A stretch of 64,000 nucleotides of DNA, from contig NC_073351.2 in assembly GCF_027580225.2 (NCBI RefSeq), positions 2,271,001-2,335,000 on the forward strand. The letters run 5' to 3'. Source of the DNA: Misgurnus anguillicaudatus. Taxonomy: Eukaryota; Chordata; Actinopteri; Cypriniformes; Cobitidae. Made by a program: the position numbers and the translations under genes. Below are positions 8,979-18,759 of the stretch, one piece after another; within the stretch, counting starts at the first letter, position 1; each line of letters begins with the position of its first letter. The notes under the pieces are model-generated. The model had not been told where the DNA came from. It searched no databases and worked only from the letters and a program-made list of their open reading frames with translations.

Positions 8979-10943
8979 AGGTTTAAGTGGAGTTCTCCAC
9001 TGACAAGTAGTCACTTGTTTAGCTCTGATAGAGTTTGTGGGCAGCTTATAGCCTGCATATTCTATATTGCCTTCCCAAATCCAGTAGGTTGTTCATTTTA
9101 TTACTGTCCCTCTGTCTCATGAAGCAGTCTTCATAGCTGATGTGGGCTTAAGATTTTTGCTGTACATTTGAGATAAAATTTAAGATAGACTTCTGGACAT
9201 AAAATTCAGGGCTTTCAAGCAAAATGTATTCCTGTAAGTTTCAATTTAAGAAAGAGTCCTGGACATAAAATTAGCAAATAATACAGCAGATGCCAACAGT
9301 ATCTTTGGGTTTTGAAAGAAGCAAACAAATCTTCTTTAGATCTGATAGTTTCATGTATTTTTGGTTTTGAATCTGACTGTACCAGCCAGCCAACTGTCTG
9401 AGCATAGGCAGCAATACACAGGACCAGGTTCTGTCAGCCCTGCTCCAACTCATCCTCTGTAGTCTAGTGGTTAGAGCACTGATTCTCACATGTGGGAGAC
9501 CCAGGTTCAAGTCCCCCAATGTTTAAGTGGAGCTCTCTACTGACAAGTAGTCACTTGTTTAACTCTGATAGAGTGTGTGGGCAGCTTATAGCCTGCATAT
9601 TCTATTTTGCCTTCCCAAATCCAGTAGGTTGTTCATTTTATTACTGTTCCTATGTCTCATGAAGCAGTCTTCATAGCTGATGTGGGCTTAAGATTTTTGC
9701 TGGACATTTGAGATAAAATTTAAGATAGAGTTCTGGACCTAACATTCAGTGCCTCCAAGCAAAATGTATTCCTGTAAGTTTCAATTTAAGAAAGATTCCT
9801 GGACATAAAATTAGCAAATAATACAGCAGATGCCAACAGTGTCTTTGGGTTTTGAAAGAAGCAAACAAATCTTCTTTAGATCTGATAGTTTCATGTATTT
9901 TTGGTTTTGAATCTGACTGTACCAGCCAGCCAACTGTCTGAGCATAGGCAGCAATACACAGGACCAGGTTCTGTCAGCCCTGCTCCAACTCATCCTCTGT
10001 AGTCTAGTGGTTAGAGCACTGATTCTCACATGTGGGAGACCCAGGTTCAAGTCCCCCAATGTTTAAGTGGAGCTCTCTACTGACAAGTAGTCACTTCTTT
10101 AACTCTGATAGAGTTTGTGGGCAGCTTATAGCCTGCATATTCTATTTTGCCTTCCCAAATCCAGTAGGTTGTTCATTTTATTACTGTTCCTATGTCTCAT
10201 GAAGCAGTCTTCATAGCTGATGTGGGCTTAAGATTTTTGCTGGACATTTGAGATAAAATTTAAGATAGAGTTCTGGACCTAACATTCAGTGCCTCCAAGC
10301 AAAATGTATTCCTGTAAGTTTCAATTTAAGAAAGATTCCTGGACATAAAATTAGCAAATAATACAGCAGATGCCAACAGTGTCTTTGGGTTTTGAAAGAA
10401 GCAAACAAATCTTCTTTAGATCTGATAGTGTTCATGTATTTTTGGTTTTGACTCTGACTCTACCAGCCAGCCAACTCTCTGAGCATAGGCAGCAATACAG
10501 ATTTTGTCAGCCCAGTTTCAACTCATCCTCTGTAGTCTAGTGGTTAGAGCACTGATTCTCCCATAGAGCCCTAGGCCCAAGGTTCAAGTCTCACAAGGTT
10601 TAAGTGGAGTTCTCCACTGACAAGTAGTCACTTGTTTAGCCCTGATAGAGTTTGTGGGCAGCTTATAGCCTGCATATTCTATTTTGCCTTTCCAAATCCA
10701 GTAGGTTGTTCATTTTATTACTGTTCCTATGTTTCATGAAGCAGTCTTCATAGCTGATGTGGGCTTAAGATTTTTGCTGGACATTTGAGATAAAATTTAA
10801 GATAGAGTTCTGGACATAAAATTCAGGGCTTTCAAGCAAAATGTATTCCTGTAAGTTTCAATTTAAGAAAGAGTCCTGGACATAAAATTAGCAAATAATA
10901 CAGCAGATGCCAACAGTATCTTTGGGGTTTGAAAGAAGCAAAC
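8914..10943 (+). repeat. Right copy of a duplication at 8,913-bp offset
   Basis: Matches the window start through the A-A hybrid at 9458-9997 and the chimera at 10531. CTGTACATTTGAG recurs at 9,160. The same CTGTAC variant also appears near 23,272 and 30,226, so pieces of this block were copied again further on. Confidence 0.83.
8964..8974 (+). promoter_or_regulatory. Pol III B-box in B head (one mismatch)
   Basis: GGTTCAAGTCT matches the B-box except for T at the last base, 48 bases after the A-box start at 8916. One copy, in the unit beginning at 39675, also reads GGGTCAAGTCT (substitution at 39727), which breaks the conserved TTC. Confidence 0.6.
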
Positions 10944-11225
10944 AAATTTAAGATAGAGTTCTGGACCTAACATTCAGTGCCTCCAAGCAAAATGTATTCC
11001 TGTAAGTTTCAATTTAAGAAAGATTCCTGGACATAAAATTAGCAAATAATACAGCAGATGCCAACAGTGTCTTTGGGTTTTGAAAGAAGCAAACAAATCT
11101 TCTTTAGATCTGATAGTTTCATGTATTTTTGGTTTTGAATCTGACTGTACCAGCCAGCCAACTGTCTGAGCATAGGCAGCAATACACAGGACCAGGTTCT
11201 GTCAGCCCTGCTCCAACTCATCCTC
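10531..11225 (+). repeat. Deletion chimera unit, copy 3 (695 bp)
   Basis: The same join lies at about 10,943, with the same markers in head and upstream flank, offset 8,912 bp from copy 1. Here the tail switches to B type (CACAGGACCAGG) and the next head is A instead of B, so a further exchange happened after the deletion. Confidence 0.87.
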
Positions 11226-11758
11226 TGTAGTCTAGTGGTTAGAGCACTGATTCTCACATGTGGGAGACCCAGGTTCAAGTCCCCCAATGTTTAAGTGGAG
11301 CTCTCTACTGACAAGTAGTCACTTCTTTAACTCTGATAGAGTTTGTGGGCAGCTTATAGCCTGCATATTCTATTTTGCCTTCCCAAATCCAGTAGGTTGT
11401 TCATTTTATTACTGTTCCTATGTCTCATGAAGCAGTCTTCATAGCTGATGTGGGCTTAAGATTTTTGCTGGACATTTGAGATAAAATTTAAGATAGAGTT
11501 CTGGACCTAACATTCAGTGCCTCCAAGCAAAATGTATTCCTGTAAGTTTCAATTTAAGAAAGATTCCTGGACATAAAATTAGCAAATAATACAGCAGATG
11601 CCAACAGTGTCTTTGGGTTTTGAAAGAAGCAAACAAATCTTCTTTAGATCTGATAGTGTTCATGTATTTTTGGTTTTGACTCTGACTCTACCAGCCAGCC
11701 AACTGTCTGAGCATAGGCAGCAATACAGATTTTGTCAGCCCAGCTTCAACTCATCCTC

Positions 11759-12834
11759 TGTAGTCTAGTGGTTAGAGCACTGATTCTCCCATAGAGCCCC
11801 AGGCCCCAGGTTCAAGTCTCACAAGGTTTAAGTGGAGTTCTCCACTGACAAGTAGTCACTTGTTTAGCTCTGATAGAGTTTGTGGGCAGCTTATAGCCTG
11901 CATATTCTATATTGCCTTCCCAAATCCAGTAGGTTGTTCATTTTATTACTGTCCCTCTGTCTCATGAATCAGTCTTCATAGCTGATGTGGGCTTAAGATT
12001 TTTGCTGGACATTTGAGATAAAATTTAAGATAGACTTCTGGACATAAAATTCAGGGCTTTCAAGCAAAATGTATTCCTGTAAGTTTCAATTTAAGAAAGA
12101 GTCCTGGACATAAAATTAGCAAATAATACAGCAGATGCCAACAGTATCTTTGGGTTTTGAAAGAAGCAAACAAATCTTCTTTAGATCTGATAGTTTCATG
12201 TATTTTTGGTTTTGAATCTGACTGTACCAGCCAGCCAACTGTCTGAGCATAGGCAGCAATACACAGGACCAGGTTCTGTCAGCCCTGCTCCAACTCATCC
12301 TCTGTAGTCTAGGGGTTAGAGCACTGATTCTCACATGTGGGAGACCCAGGTTCAAGTCCCCCAATGTTTAAATGGAGCTCTCTACTGACAAGTAGTCACT
12401 TGTTTAACTCTGATAGAGTGTGTGGGCAGCTTATAACCTGCATAATCTTTTTGCCTTCCCAAATCCAGTAGTTTGTTCATTTTATTACTGCTCCTATGTC
12501 TCCTGAAGCAGTCTTCATAGCTGATGTGGGCTTAAGATTTCTGCTGGACATTTAAGATCAAATTTAAGATAGAGTTCTGGACTTAACATTCAGTGCCTCC
12601 AAGCAAAATGTATTCCTATAAGTTTCAATTTAAGAAAGATTCCTGGACATAAAATTAGCAAATAATACAGCAGATGCCAACAGTGTCTTTGGGTTTTGAA
12701 AGAAGCAAACAAATCTTCTTTAGATCTGATAGTGTTCATGTATTTTTGGTTTTGACTCTGACTCTACCAGCCAGCCAACTGTCTGAGCATAGGCAGCAAT
12801 ACAGATTTTGTCAGCCCAGCTTCAACTCATCCTC
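11759..12834 (+). repeat. Dimer of an identical doublet, copy 1
   Basis: A 1,076-bp B-A dimer repeated directly at 12,835-13,910. Both copies carry TAGTCTAGGGG in the A head, GTTTAAATGGAGC after it, GACTTAACATTC and CCTATAAGTTTC. I saw no difference between the two copies by eye. Confidence 0.86.
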
Positions 12835-13910
12835 TGTAGTCTAGTGGTTAGAGCACTGATTCTCCCATAGAGCCCCAGGCCCCAGGTTCAAGTCTCACAA
12901 GGTTTAAGTGGAGTTCTCCACTGACAAGTAGTCACTTGTTTAGCTCTGATAGAGTTTGTGGGCAGCTTATAGCCTGCATATTCTATATTGCCTTCCCAAA
13001 TCCAGTAGGTTGTTCATTTTATTACTGTCCCTCTGTCTCATGAATCAGTCTTCATAGCTGATGTGGGCTTAAGATTTTTGCTGGACATTTGAGATAAAAT
13101 TTAAGATAGACTTCTGGACATAAAATTCAGGGCTTTCAAGCAAAATGTATTCCTGTAAGTTTCAATTTAAGAAAGAGTCCTGGACATAAAATTAGCAAAT
13201 AATACAGCAGATGCCAACAGTATCTTTGGGTTTTGAAAGAAGCAAACAAATCTTCTTTAGATCTGATAGTTTCATGTATTTTTGGTTTTGAATCTGACTG
13301 TACCAGCCAGCCAACTGTCTGAGCATAGGCAGCAATACACAGGACCAGGTTCTGTCAGCCCTGCTCCAACTCATCCTCTGTAGTCTAGGGGTTAGAGCAC
13401 TGATTCTCACATGTGGGAGACCCAGGTTCAAGTCCCCCAATGTTTAAATGGAGCTCTCTACTGACAAGTAGTCACTTGTTTAACTCTGATAGAGTGTGTG
13501 GGCAGCTTATAACCTGCATAATCTTTTTGCCTTCCCAAATCCAGTAGTTTGTTCATTTTATTACTGCTCCTATGTCTCCTGAAGCAGTCTTCATAGCTGA
13601 TGTGGGCTTAAGATTTCTGCTGGACATTTAAGATCAAATTTAAGATAGAGTTCTGGACTTAACATTCAGTGCCTCCAAGCAAAATGTATTCCTATAAGTT
13701 TCAATTTAAGAAAGATTCCTGGACATAAAATTAGCAAATAATACAGCAGATGCCAACAGTGTCTTTGGGTTTTGAAAGAAGCAAACAAATCTTCTTTAGA
13801 TCTGATAGTGTTCATGTATTTTTGGTTTTGACTCTGACTCTACCAGCCAGCCAACTGTCTGAGCATAGGCAGCAATACAGATTTTGTCAGCCCAGCTTCA
13901 ACTCATCCTC
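12835..13910 (+). repeat. Dimer of an identical doublet, copy 2
   Basis: Second member of the doublet, with the same private markers as the preceding 1,076 bp. This is direct evidence for recent single-dimer expansion. Confidence 0.86.
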
Positions 13911-15700
13911 TGTAGTCTAGTGGTTAGAGCACTGATTCTCCCATAGAGCCCCAGGCCCCAGGTTCAAGTCTCACAAGGTTTAAGTGGAGTTCTCCACTGA
14001 CAAGTAGTCACTTGTTTAGCTCTGACAGAGTTTGTGGGCAGCTTATAGCCTGCATGTTCTATTTTGCCTTCCCAAATCCAGTAGGTTGTTCATTTTATTA
14101 CTGTTCCTATGTCTCATGAAGCAGTCTTCATAGCTGATGTGGGCTTAACATTTTTGCTGGACATTTGAGATAAAATTTAAGATAGAGTTCTGGACATAAA
14201 ATTCAGGGCTTTCAAGCAAAATGTATTCCTGTAAGTTTCAATTTAAGAAAGAGTCCTGGACATAAAATTAGCAAATAATACAGCAGATGCCAACAGTATC
14301 TTTGGGTTTTGAAAGAAGCAAACAAATCTTTTTTAGATCTGATAGTTTCATGTATTTTTGGTTTTGAATCTGACTGTACCAGCCAGCCAACTGTCTGAGC
14401 ATAGACAGCAATACACAAGACCAGGTTCTGTCAGCCCTGCTCCAACTCATTCTATGTAGTCTAGTGGTTAGAGCACTGATTCTCACATGTGGGAGACCCA
14501 GGTTCAAGTCCCCCAATGTTTAAGTGGAGCTCTCTACTGACAAGTAGTCACTTCTTTAACTCTGATAGAGTTTGTGGGCAGCTTATAGCCTGCATAATCT
14601 TTTTGCCTTCCCAAATCCAGTAGTTTGTTCATTTTATTACTGCTCCTATGTCTCCTGAAGCAGTCTTCATAGCTGATGTGGGCTTAAGATTTCTGCTGGA
14701 CATTTAAGATCAAACTTAAGATAGAGTTCTGGACCTAACATTCAGTGCCTCCAAGCAAAATGTATTCCTGTAAGTTTCAATTTAAGAAAGATTCCTGGAC
14801 ATAAAATTAGCAAATAATACAGCAGATGCCAACAGTGTCTTTGGGTTTTGAAAGAAGCAAACAAATCTTCTTTAGATCTGATAGTTTTCATGTATTTTTG
14901 GTTTTGACTCTGACTCGACCAGCCAGCCAACTGTCTGAGCATAGGCAGCAATACAGATGTTGTCAGCCCAGCTTCAACTCATCCTCTGTAGTCTAGTGGT
15001 TAGAGCACTGATTCTCCCATAGAGCCCCAGGCCCCAGGTTCAAGTCTCACAAGGTTTAAGTGGAGTTCTCCACTGACAAGTAGTCACTTGTTTAGCTCTG
15101 ATAGAGTTTGTGGGGAGCTTATAGCCTGCATATTCTATATTGCCTTCCCAAATCCAGTAGGTTGTTCATTTTATTACTGTCCCTCTGTCTCATGAAGCAG
15201 TCTTCATAGCTGATGTGGGCTTAAGATTTTTGCTGGACATTTGAGATAAAATTTAAGATAGATTTCTGGACCTAAAATTCAGGGCTTTCAAGCAAAATGT
15301 ATTCCTGTAAGTTTCAATTTAAGAAAGAGTCCTGGAAATAAAATTAGCAAATAATACAGCAGATGCCAACAGTATCTTTGGGGTTTGAAAGAAGCAAACA
15401 AATCTTCTTTAGATCTGATAGTTTCATGTATTTTTGGTTTTGAATCTGACTGTACCAGCCAGCCAACTGTCTGAGCATAGGCAGCAATACACAGGACCAG
15501 GTTCTGTCAGCCCTGCTCCAACTCATCCTCTGTAGTCTAGTGGTTAGAGCACTGATTCTCCCATAGAGCCCCAGGCCCCAGGTTCAAGTCTCACAAGGTT
15601 TAAGTGGAGTTCTCCACTAACAAGTAGTCACTTGTTTAGCTCTGATAGAGTTTGTGGGCAGCTTATAGCCTGCATATTCTATATTGCCTACCCAAATCCA
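13911..15700 (+). repeat. Block shared with 38,055-39,840 (24,144-bp offset)
   Basis: Heads B13911, A14455, B14987 and B15531 match 38055, 38599, 39131 and 39675 at a constant offset of 24,144. Shared private variants are CTTAACATTTTTGC, AATCTTTTTTAGATC, AGCATAGACAGC, ACACAAGACC, CTCGACCAGCC and GTGGGGAGC. The B13911 part also matches 31,056 (offset 17,145). The 14987-15530 unit is a full B unit followed by another B head. Confidence 0.83.
14600..14604 (+). terminator. T5 run downstream of an A2 head
   Basis: A2 units read CATAATCTTTTTGCC, giving five T at the same place where A1 units have four. This would be a stronger Pol III stop. The function is inferred from position relative to the head at 14455. 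Confidence 0.4.
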
Positions 15701-16606
15701 GTAGGTTGTTCATTTTATTACTGTCCCTCTGTCTCATGAAGCAGTCTTTATAGCTGATGTGGGCTTAAGATTTTTGCTGGACATTTGAGATAAAATTTAA
15801 GATAGACTTCTGGACATAAAATTCAGGGCTTTCAAGCAAAATGTATTCCTGTAAGTTTCAATTTAAGAAAGAGTCCTGGACATAAAATTAGCAAATAATA
15901 CAGCAGATGCCAACAGTATCTTTGGGTTTTGAAAGAAGCAAACAAATCTTCTTTAGATCTGATAGTTTCATGTATTTTTGGTTTTGAATCTGACTGTACC
16001 AGCCAGCCAACTGTCTGAGCATAGGCAGCAATACACAGGACCAGGTTCTGTCAGCCCTGCTCCAACTCATCCTCTGTAGTCTAGTGGTTAGAGCACTGAT
16101 TCTCACATGTGGGAGACCCAGGTTCAAGTCCCCCAATGTTTAAGTGGAGCTCTCTACTGACAAGTAGTCACTTGTTTAACTCTGATAGAGTGTGTGGGCA
16201 GCTTAAAGCCTGCATAATCTTTTTGCCTTCCCAAATCCAGTAGTTTGTTCATTTTATTACTGCTCCTATGTCTCCTGAAGCAGTCTTCATAGCTGATGTG
16301 GGCTTAAGATTTCTGCTGGACATTTAAGATCAAATTTAAGATAGAGTTCTGGACCTAACATTCAGTGCCTCCAAGCAAAATGTATTCCTGTAAGTTTCAA
16401 TTTAAGAAAGATTCCTGGACATAAAATTAGCAAATAATACAGCAGATGCCAACAGTGTCTTTGGGTTTTGAAAGAAGCAAACAAATCTTCTTTAGATCTG
16501 ATAGTGTTCATGTATTTTTGGTTTTGACTCTGACTCTACCAGCCAGCCAACTGTCTGAGCATAGGCAGCAATACAGATTTTGTCAGCCCAGCTTCAACTC
16601 ATCCTC

Positions 16607-17150
16607 TGTAGTCTAGTGGTTAGAGCACTGATTCTCCCATAGAGCCCCAGGCCCCAGGTTCAAGTCTCACAAGGTTTAAGTGGAGTTCTCCACTGACAAG
16701 TAGTCACTTGTTTAGCTCTGATAGAGTTTGTGGGCAGCTTATAGCCTGCATATTATATATTGCCTTCCCAAATCCAGTAGGTTGTTCATTTTATTACTGT
16801 CCCTCTGTCTCATGAATCAGTCTTCATAGCTGATGTGGGCTTAAGATTTTTGCTGGACATTTGAGATAAAATTTAAGATAGAGTTCTGGACATAAAATTC
16901 AGGGCTTTCAAGCAAAATGTATTCCTGTAAGTTTCAATTTAAGAAAGAGTCCTGGACATAAAATTAGCAAATAATACAGCAGATGCCAACAGTATCTTTG
17001 GGTTTTGAAAGAAGCAAACAAATCTTCTTTAGATCTGATAGTTTCATGTATTTTTGGTTTTGAATCTGACTGTACCAGCCAGCCAACTGTCTGAGCATAG
17101 GCAGCAATACACAGGACCAGGTTCTGTCAGCCCTGCTCCAACTCATCCTC
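16607..17150 (+). repeat. Representative B unit
   Basis: In order: degenerate tRNA-like head; perfect AGTGGAG-TT-CTCCACT inverted repeat; CACTTGTTTAGCTC; TATATTGCC (no T4 run here); GTAGGTTGTTC; GTCCCTCTGTCTCATGAA; a 33/66-bp sub-repeat zone with CATAAAATTCAGGGC; AGTATCTTTGGG; TTTCATGTATTTTTGG; and a tail with CACAGGACCAGGTTCTG and GCCCTGCTCC. B heads (first base of TGTAGTC) are at 1, 1618, 2305, 3382, 4998, 5686, 6761, 7298, 8914, 10531, 11759, 12835, 13911, 14987, 15531, 16607, 17684, 18760, 19837, 20913, 21949, 23026, 23562, 24639, 25715, 26751, 27827, 28364, 29980, 31056, 32133, 33750, 34827, 35903, 36979, 38055, 39131, 39675, 40212, 40756, 41293, 42369, 43445, 44522, 45598, 46674, 47751, 49368, 50445, 51521, 52597, 53673, 54749, 55293, 55830, 56374, 56911, 57987, 59063, 60140, 61216, 62292, 63362 and 63899. 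Confidence 0.92.
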
Positions 17151-17683
17151 TGTAGTCTAGTGGTTAGAGCACTGATTCTCACATGTGGGAGACCCAGGTT
17201 CAAGTCCCCCAATGTTTAAGTGGAGCTCTCTACTGACAAGTAGTCACTTCTTTAACTCTGATAGAGTTTGTGGGCAGCTTATAGCCTGCATATTCTATTT
17301 TGCCTTCCCAAATCCAGTAGGTTGTTCATTTTATTACTGTTCCTATGTCTCATGAAGCAGTCTTCATAGCTGATGTGGGCTTAAGATTTTTGCTGGACAT
17401 TTGAGATAAAATTTAAGATAGAGTTCTGGACCTAACATTCAGTGCCTCCAAGCAAAATGTATTCCTGTAAGTTTCAATTTAAGAAAGATTCCTGGACATA
17501 AAATTAGCAAATAATACAGCAGATGCCAACAGTGTCTTTGGGTTTTGAAAGAAGCAAACAAATCTTCTTTAGATCTGATAGTGTTCATGTATTTTTGGTT
17601 TTGACTCTGACTCTACCAGCCAGCCAACTGTCTGAGCATAGGCAGCAATACAGATTTTGTCAGCCCAGCTTCAACTCATCCTC
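17151..17683 (+). repeat. Representative A unit, subtype A1
   Basis: The head is CACATGTGGGAGACCC type, followed by GAGCTCTCTACTG and CACTTCTTTAAC. Subtype A1 then carries ATTCTATTTTGCC, GTAGGTTGTTC, CTCATGAAGC and GAGATAAAATTTAAG, which are B-like, before the A-specific GACCTAACATTCAGTGCC, AGTGTCTTTGGG, TAGTGTTCATG and GACTCTGACTCTACC tail. A1 therefore looks like an A unit with a B-like middle. A heads of any subtype are at 545, 1085, 2849, 3926, 4465, 6230, 7842, 8381, 9458, 9998, 11226, 12303, 13379, 14455, 16075, 17151, 18228, 19304, 20381, 21457, 22493, 24106, 25183, 26259, 27295, 28908, 29447, 30524, 31600, 32677, 33217, 34294, 35371, 36447, 37523, 38599, 41837, 42913, 43989, 45066, 46142, 47218, 48295, 48835, 49912, 50989, 52065, 53141, 54217, 57455, 58531, 59607, 60684, 61760 and 62836. 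Confidence 0.9.
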
Positions 17684-18227
17684 TGTAGTCTAGTGGTTAG
17701 AGCACTGATTCTCCCATAGAGCCCCAGGCCCCAGGTTCAAGTCTCACAAGGTTTAAGTGGAGTTCTCCACTGACAAGTAGTCACTTGTTTAGCTCTGATA
17801 GAGTTTGTGGGCAGCTTATAGCCTGCATATTCTATATTGCCTTCCCAAATCCAGTAGGTTGTTCATTTTATTACTGTCCCTCTGTCTCATGAATCAGTCT
17901 TCATAGCTGATGTGGGCTTAAGATTTTTGCTGGACATTTGAGATAAAATTTAAGATAGACTTCTGGACATAAAATTCAGGGCTTTCAAGCAAAATGTATT
18001 CCTGTAAGTTTCAATTTAAGAAAGAGTCCTGGACATAAAATTAGCAAATAATACAGCAGATGCCAACAGTATCTTTGGGTTTTGAAAGAAGCAAACAAAT
18101 CTTCTTTAGATCTGATAGTTTCATGTATTTTTGGTTTTGAATCTGACTGTACCAGCCAGCCAACTGTCTGAGCATAGGCAGCAATACACAGGACCAGGTT
18201 CTGTCAGCCCTGCTCCAACTCATCCTC

Positions 18228-18759
18228 TGTAGTCTAGTGGTTAGAGCACTGATTCTCACATGTGGGAGACCCAGGTTCAAGTCCCCCAATGTTTAAGTGG
18301 AGCTCTCTACTGACAAGTAGTCACTTGTTTAACTCTGATAGAGTGTGTGGGCAGCTTATAGCCTGCATAATCTTTTTGCCTTCCCAAATCCAGTAGTTTG
18401 TTCATTTTATTACTGCTCCTATGTCTCCTGAAGCAGTCTTCATAGCTGATGTGGGCTTAAGATTTCTGCTGGACATTTAAGATCAAATTTAAGATAGAGT
18501 TCTGGACCTAACATTCAGTGCCTCCAAGCAAAATGTATTCCTGTAAGTTTCAATTGAAGAAAGATTCCTGGACATAAAATTAGCAAATAATACAGCAGAT
18601 GCCAACAGTGTCTTTGGGTTTTGAAAGAAGCAAACAAATCTTCTTTAGATCTGATAGTGTTCATGTATTTTTGGTTTTGACTCTGACTCTACCAGCCAGC
18701 CAACTCTCTGAGCATAGGCAGCAATACAGATTTTGTCAGCCCAGCTTCAACTCATCCTC
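18228..18759 (+). repeat. Representative A unit, subtype A2
   Basis: Same head and tail as A1, but the middle is distinct from B: GCATAATCTTTTTGCC, GTAGTTTGTTC, CTGCTCCTATGTCTCCTGAAG, AGATTTCTGCTGG and TTAAGATCAAATTTAAG. Subtype A2 has a T5 run where A1 has T4 and B has none. Some A2 units add GACTTAACATTC and CCTATAAG (for example those after heads 12303, 13379, 21457, 35371, 36447 and 37523), marking a further sub-lineage. At 17151-21456 the A units alternate A1, A2, A1, A2, which suggests a local tetramer of about 2,153 bp. Confidence 0.85.

Larger units (their letters stand above)
6761..9457 (+). repeat. Left copy of a five-unit block at 21,066-bp offset
   Basis: Heads B6761, B7298, A7842, A8381, B8914 and A9458 correspond one-to-one to 27827, 28364, 28908, 29447, 29980 and 30524. 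Shared private variants include GTCAACCC, TCTTTATAGC, AAGATAGTG and CTGTACATTT. Small differences exist, for example CTCACGTGTGG at 29,475. Confidence 0.85.
16607..17683 (+). repeat. Representative higher-order dimer (B unit then A unit)
   Basis: This is a clean example of the dominant 1,077-bp higher-order repeat: a B unit of 544 bp followed by an A unit of 533 bp. B heads starting the regular dimers lie at 16607, 17684, 18760, 19837 and 20913, with steps alternating 1,076 and 1,077 bp. A and B units differ at many fixed positions along their length, while copies of the same form differ at only a few bases. This is the usual picture of a higher-order repeat that is homogenised as a dimer rather than unit by unit. 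Confidence 0.93.

Noticed and set aside
14742..14951. 69-, 68- and 60-codon minus-strand frames
   Set aside because: These are frame-shifted or truncated versions of the same antisense repeat frame. The 69- and 68-codon ones begin at TTG; the 60-codon one is just the ATG-started part of the 82-codon frame.
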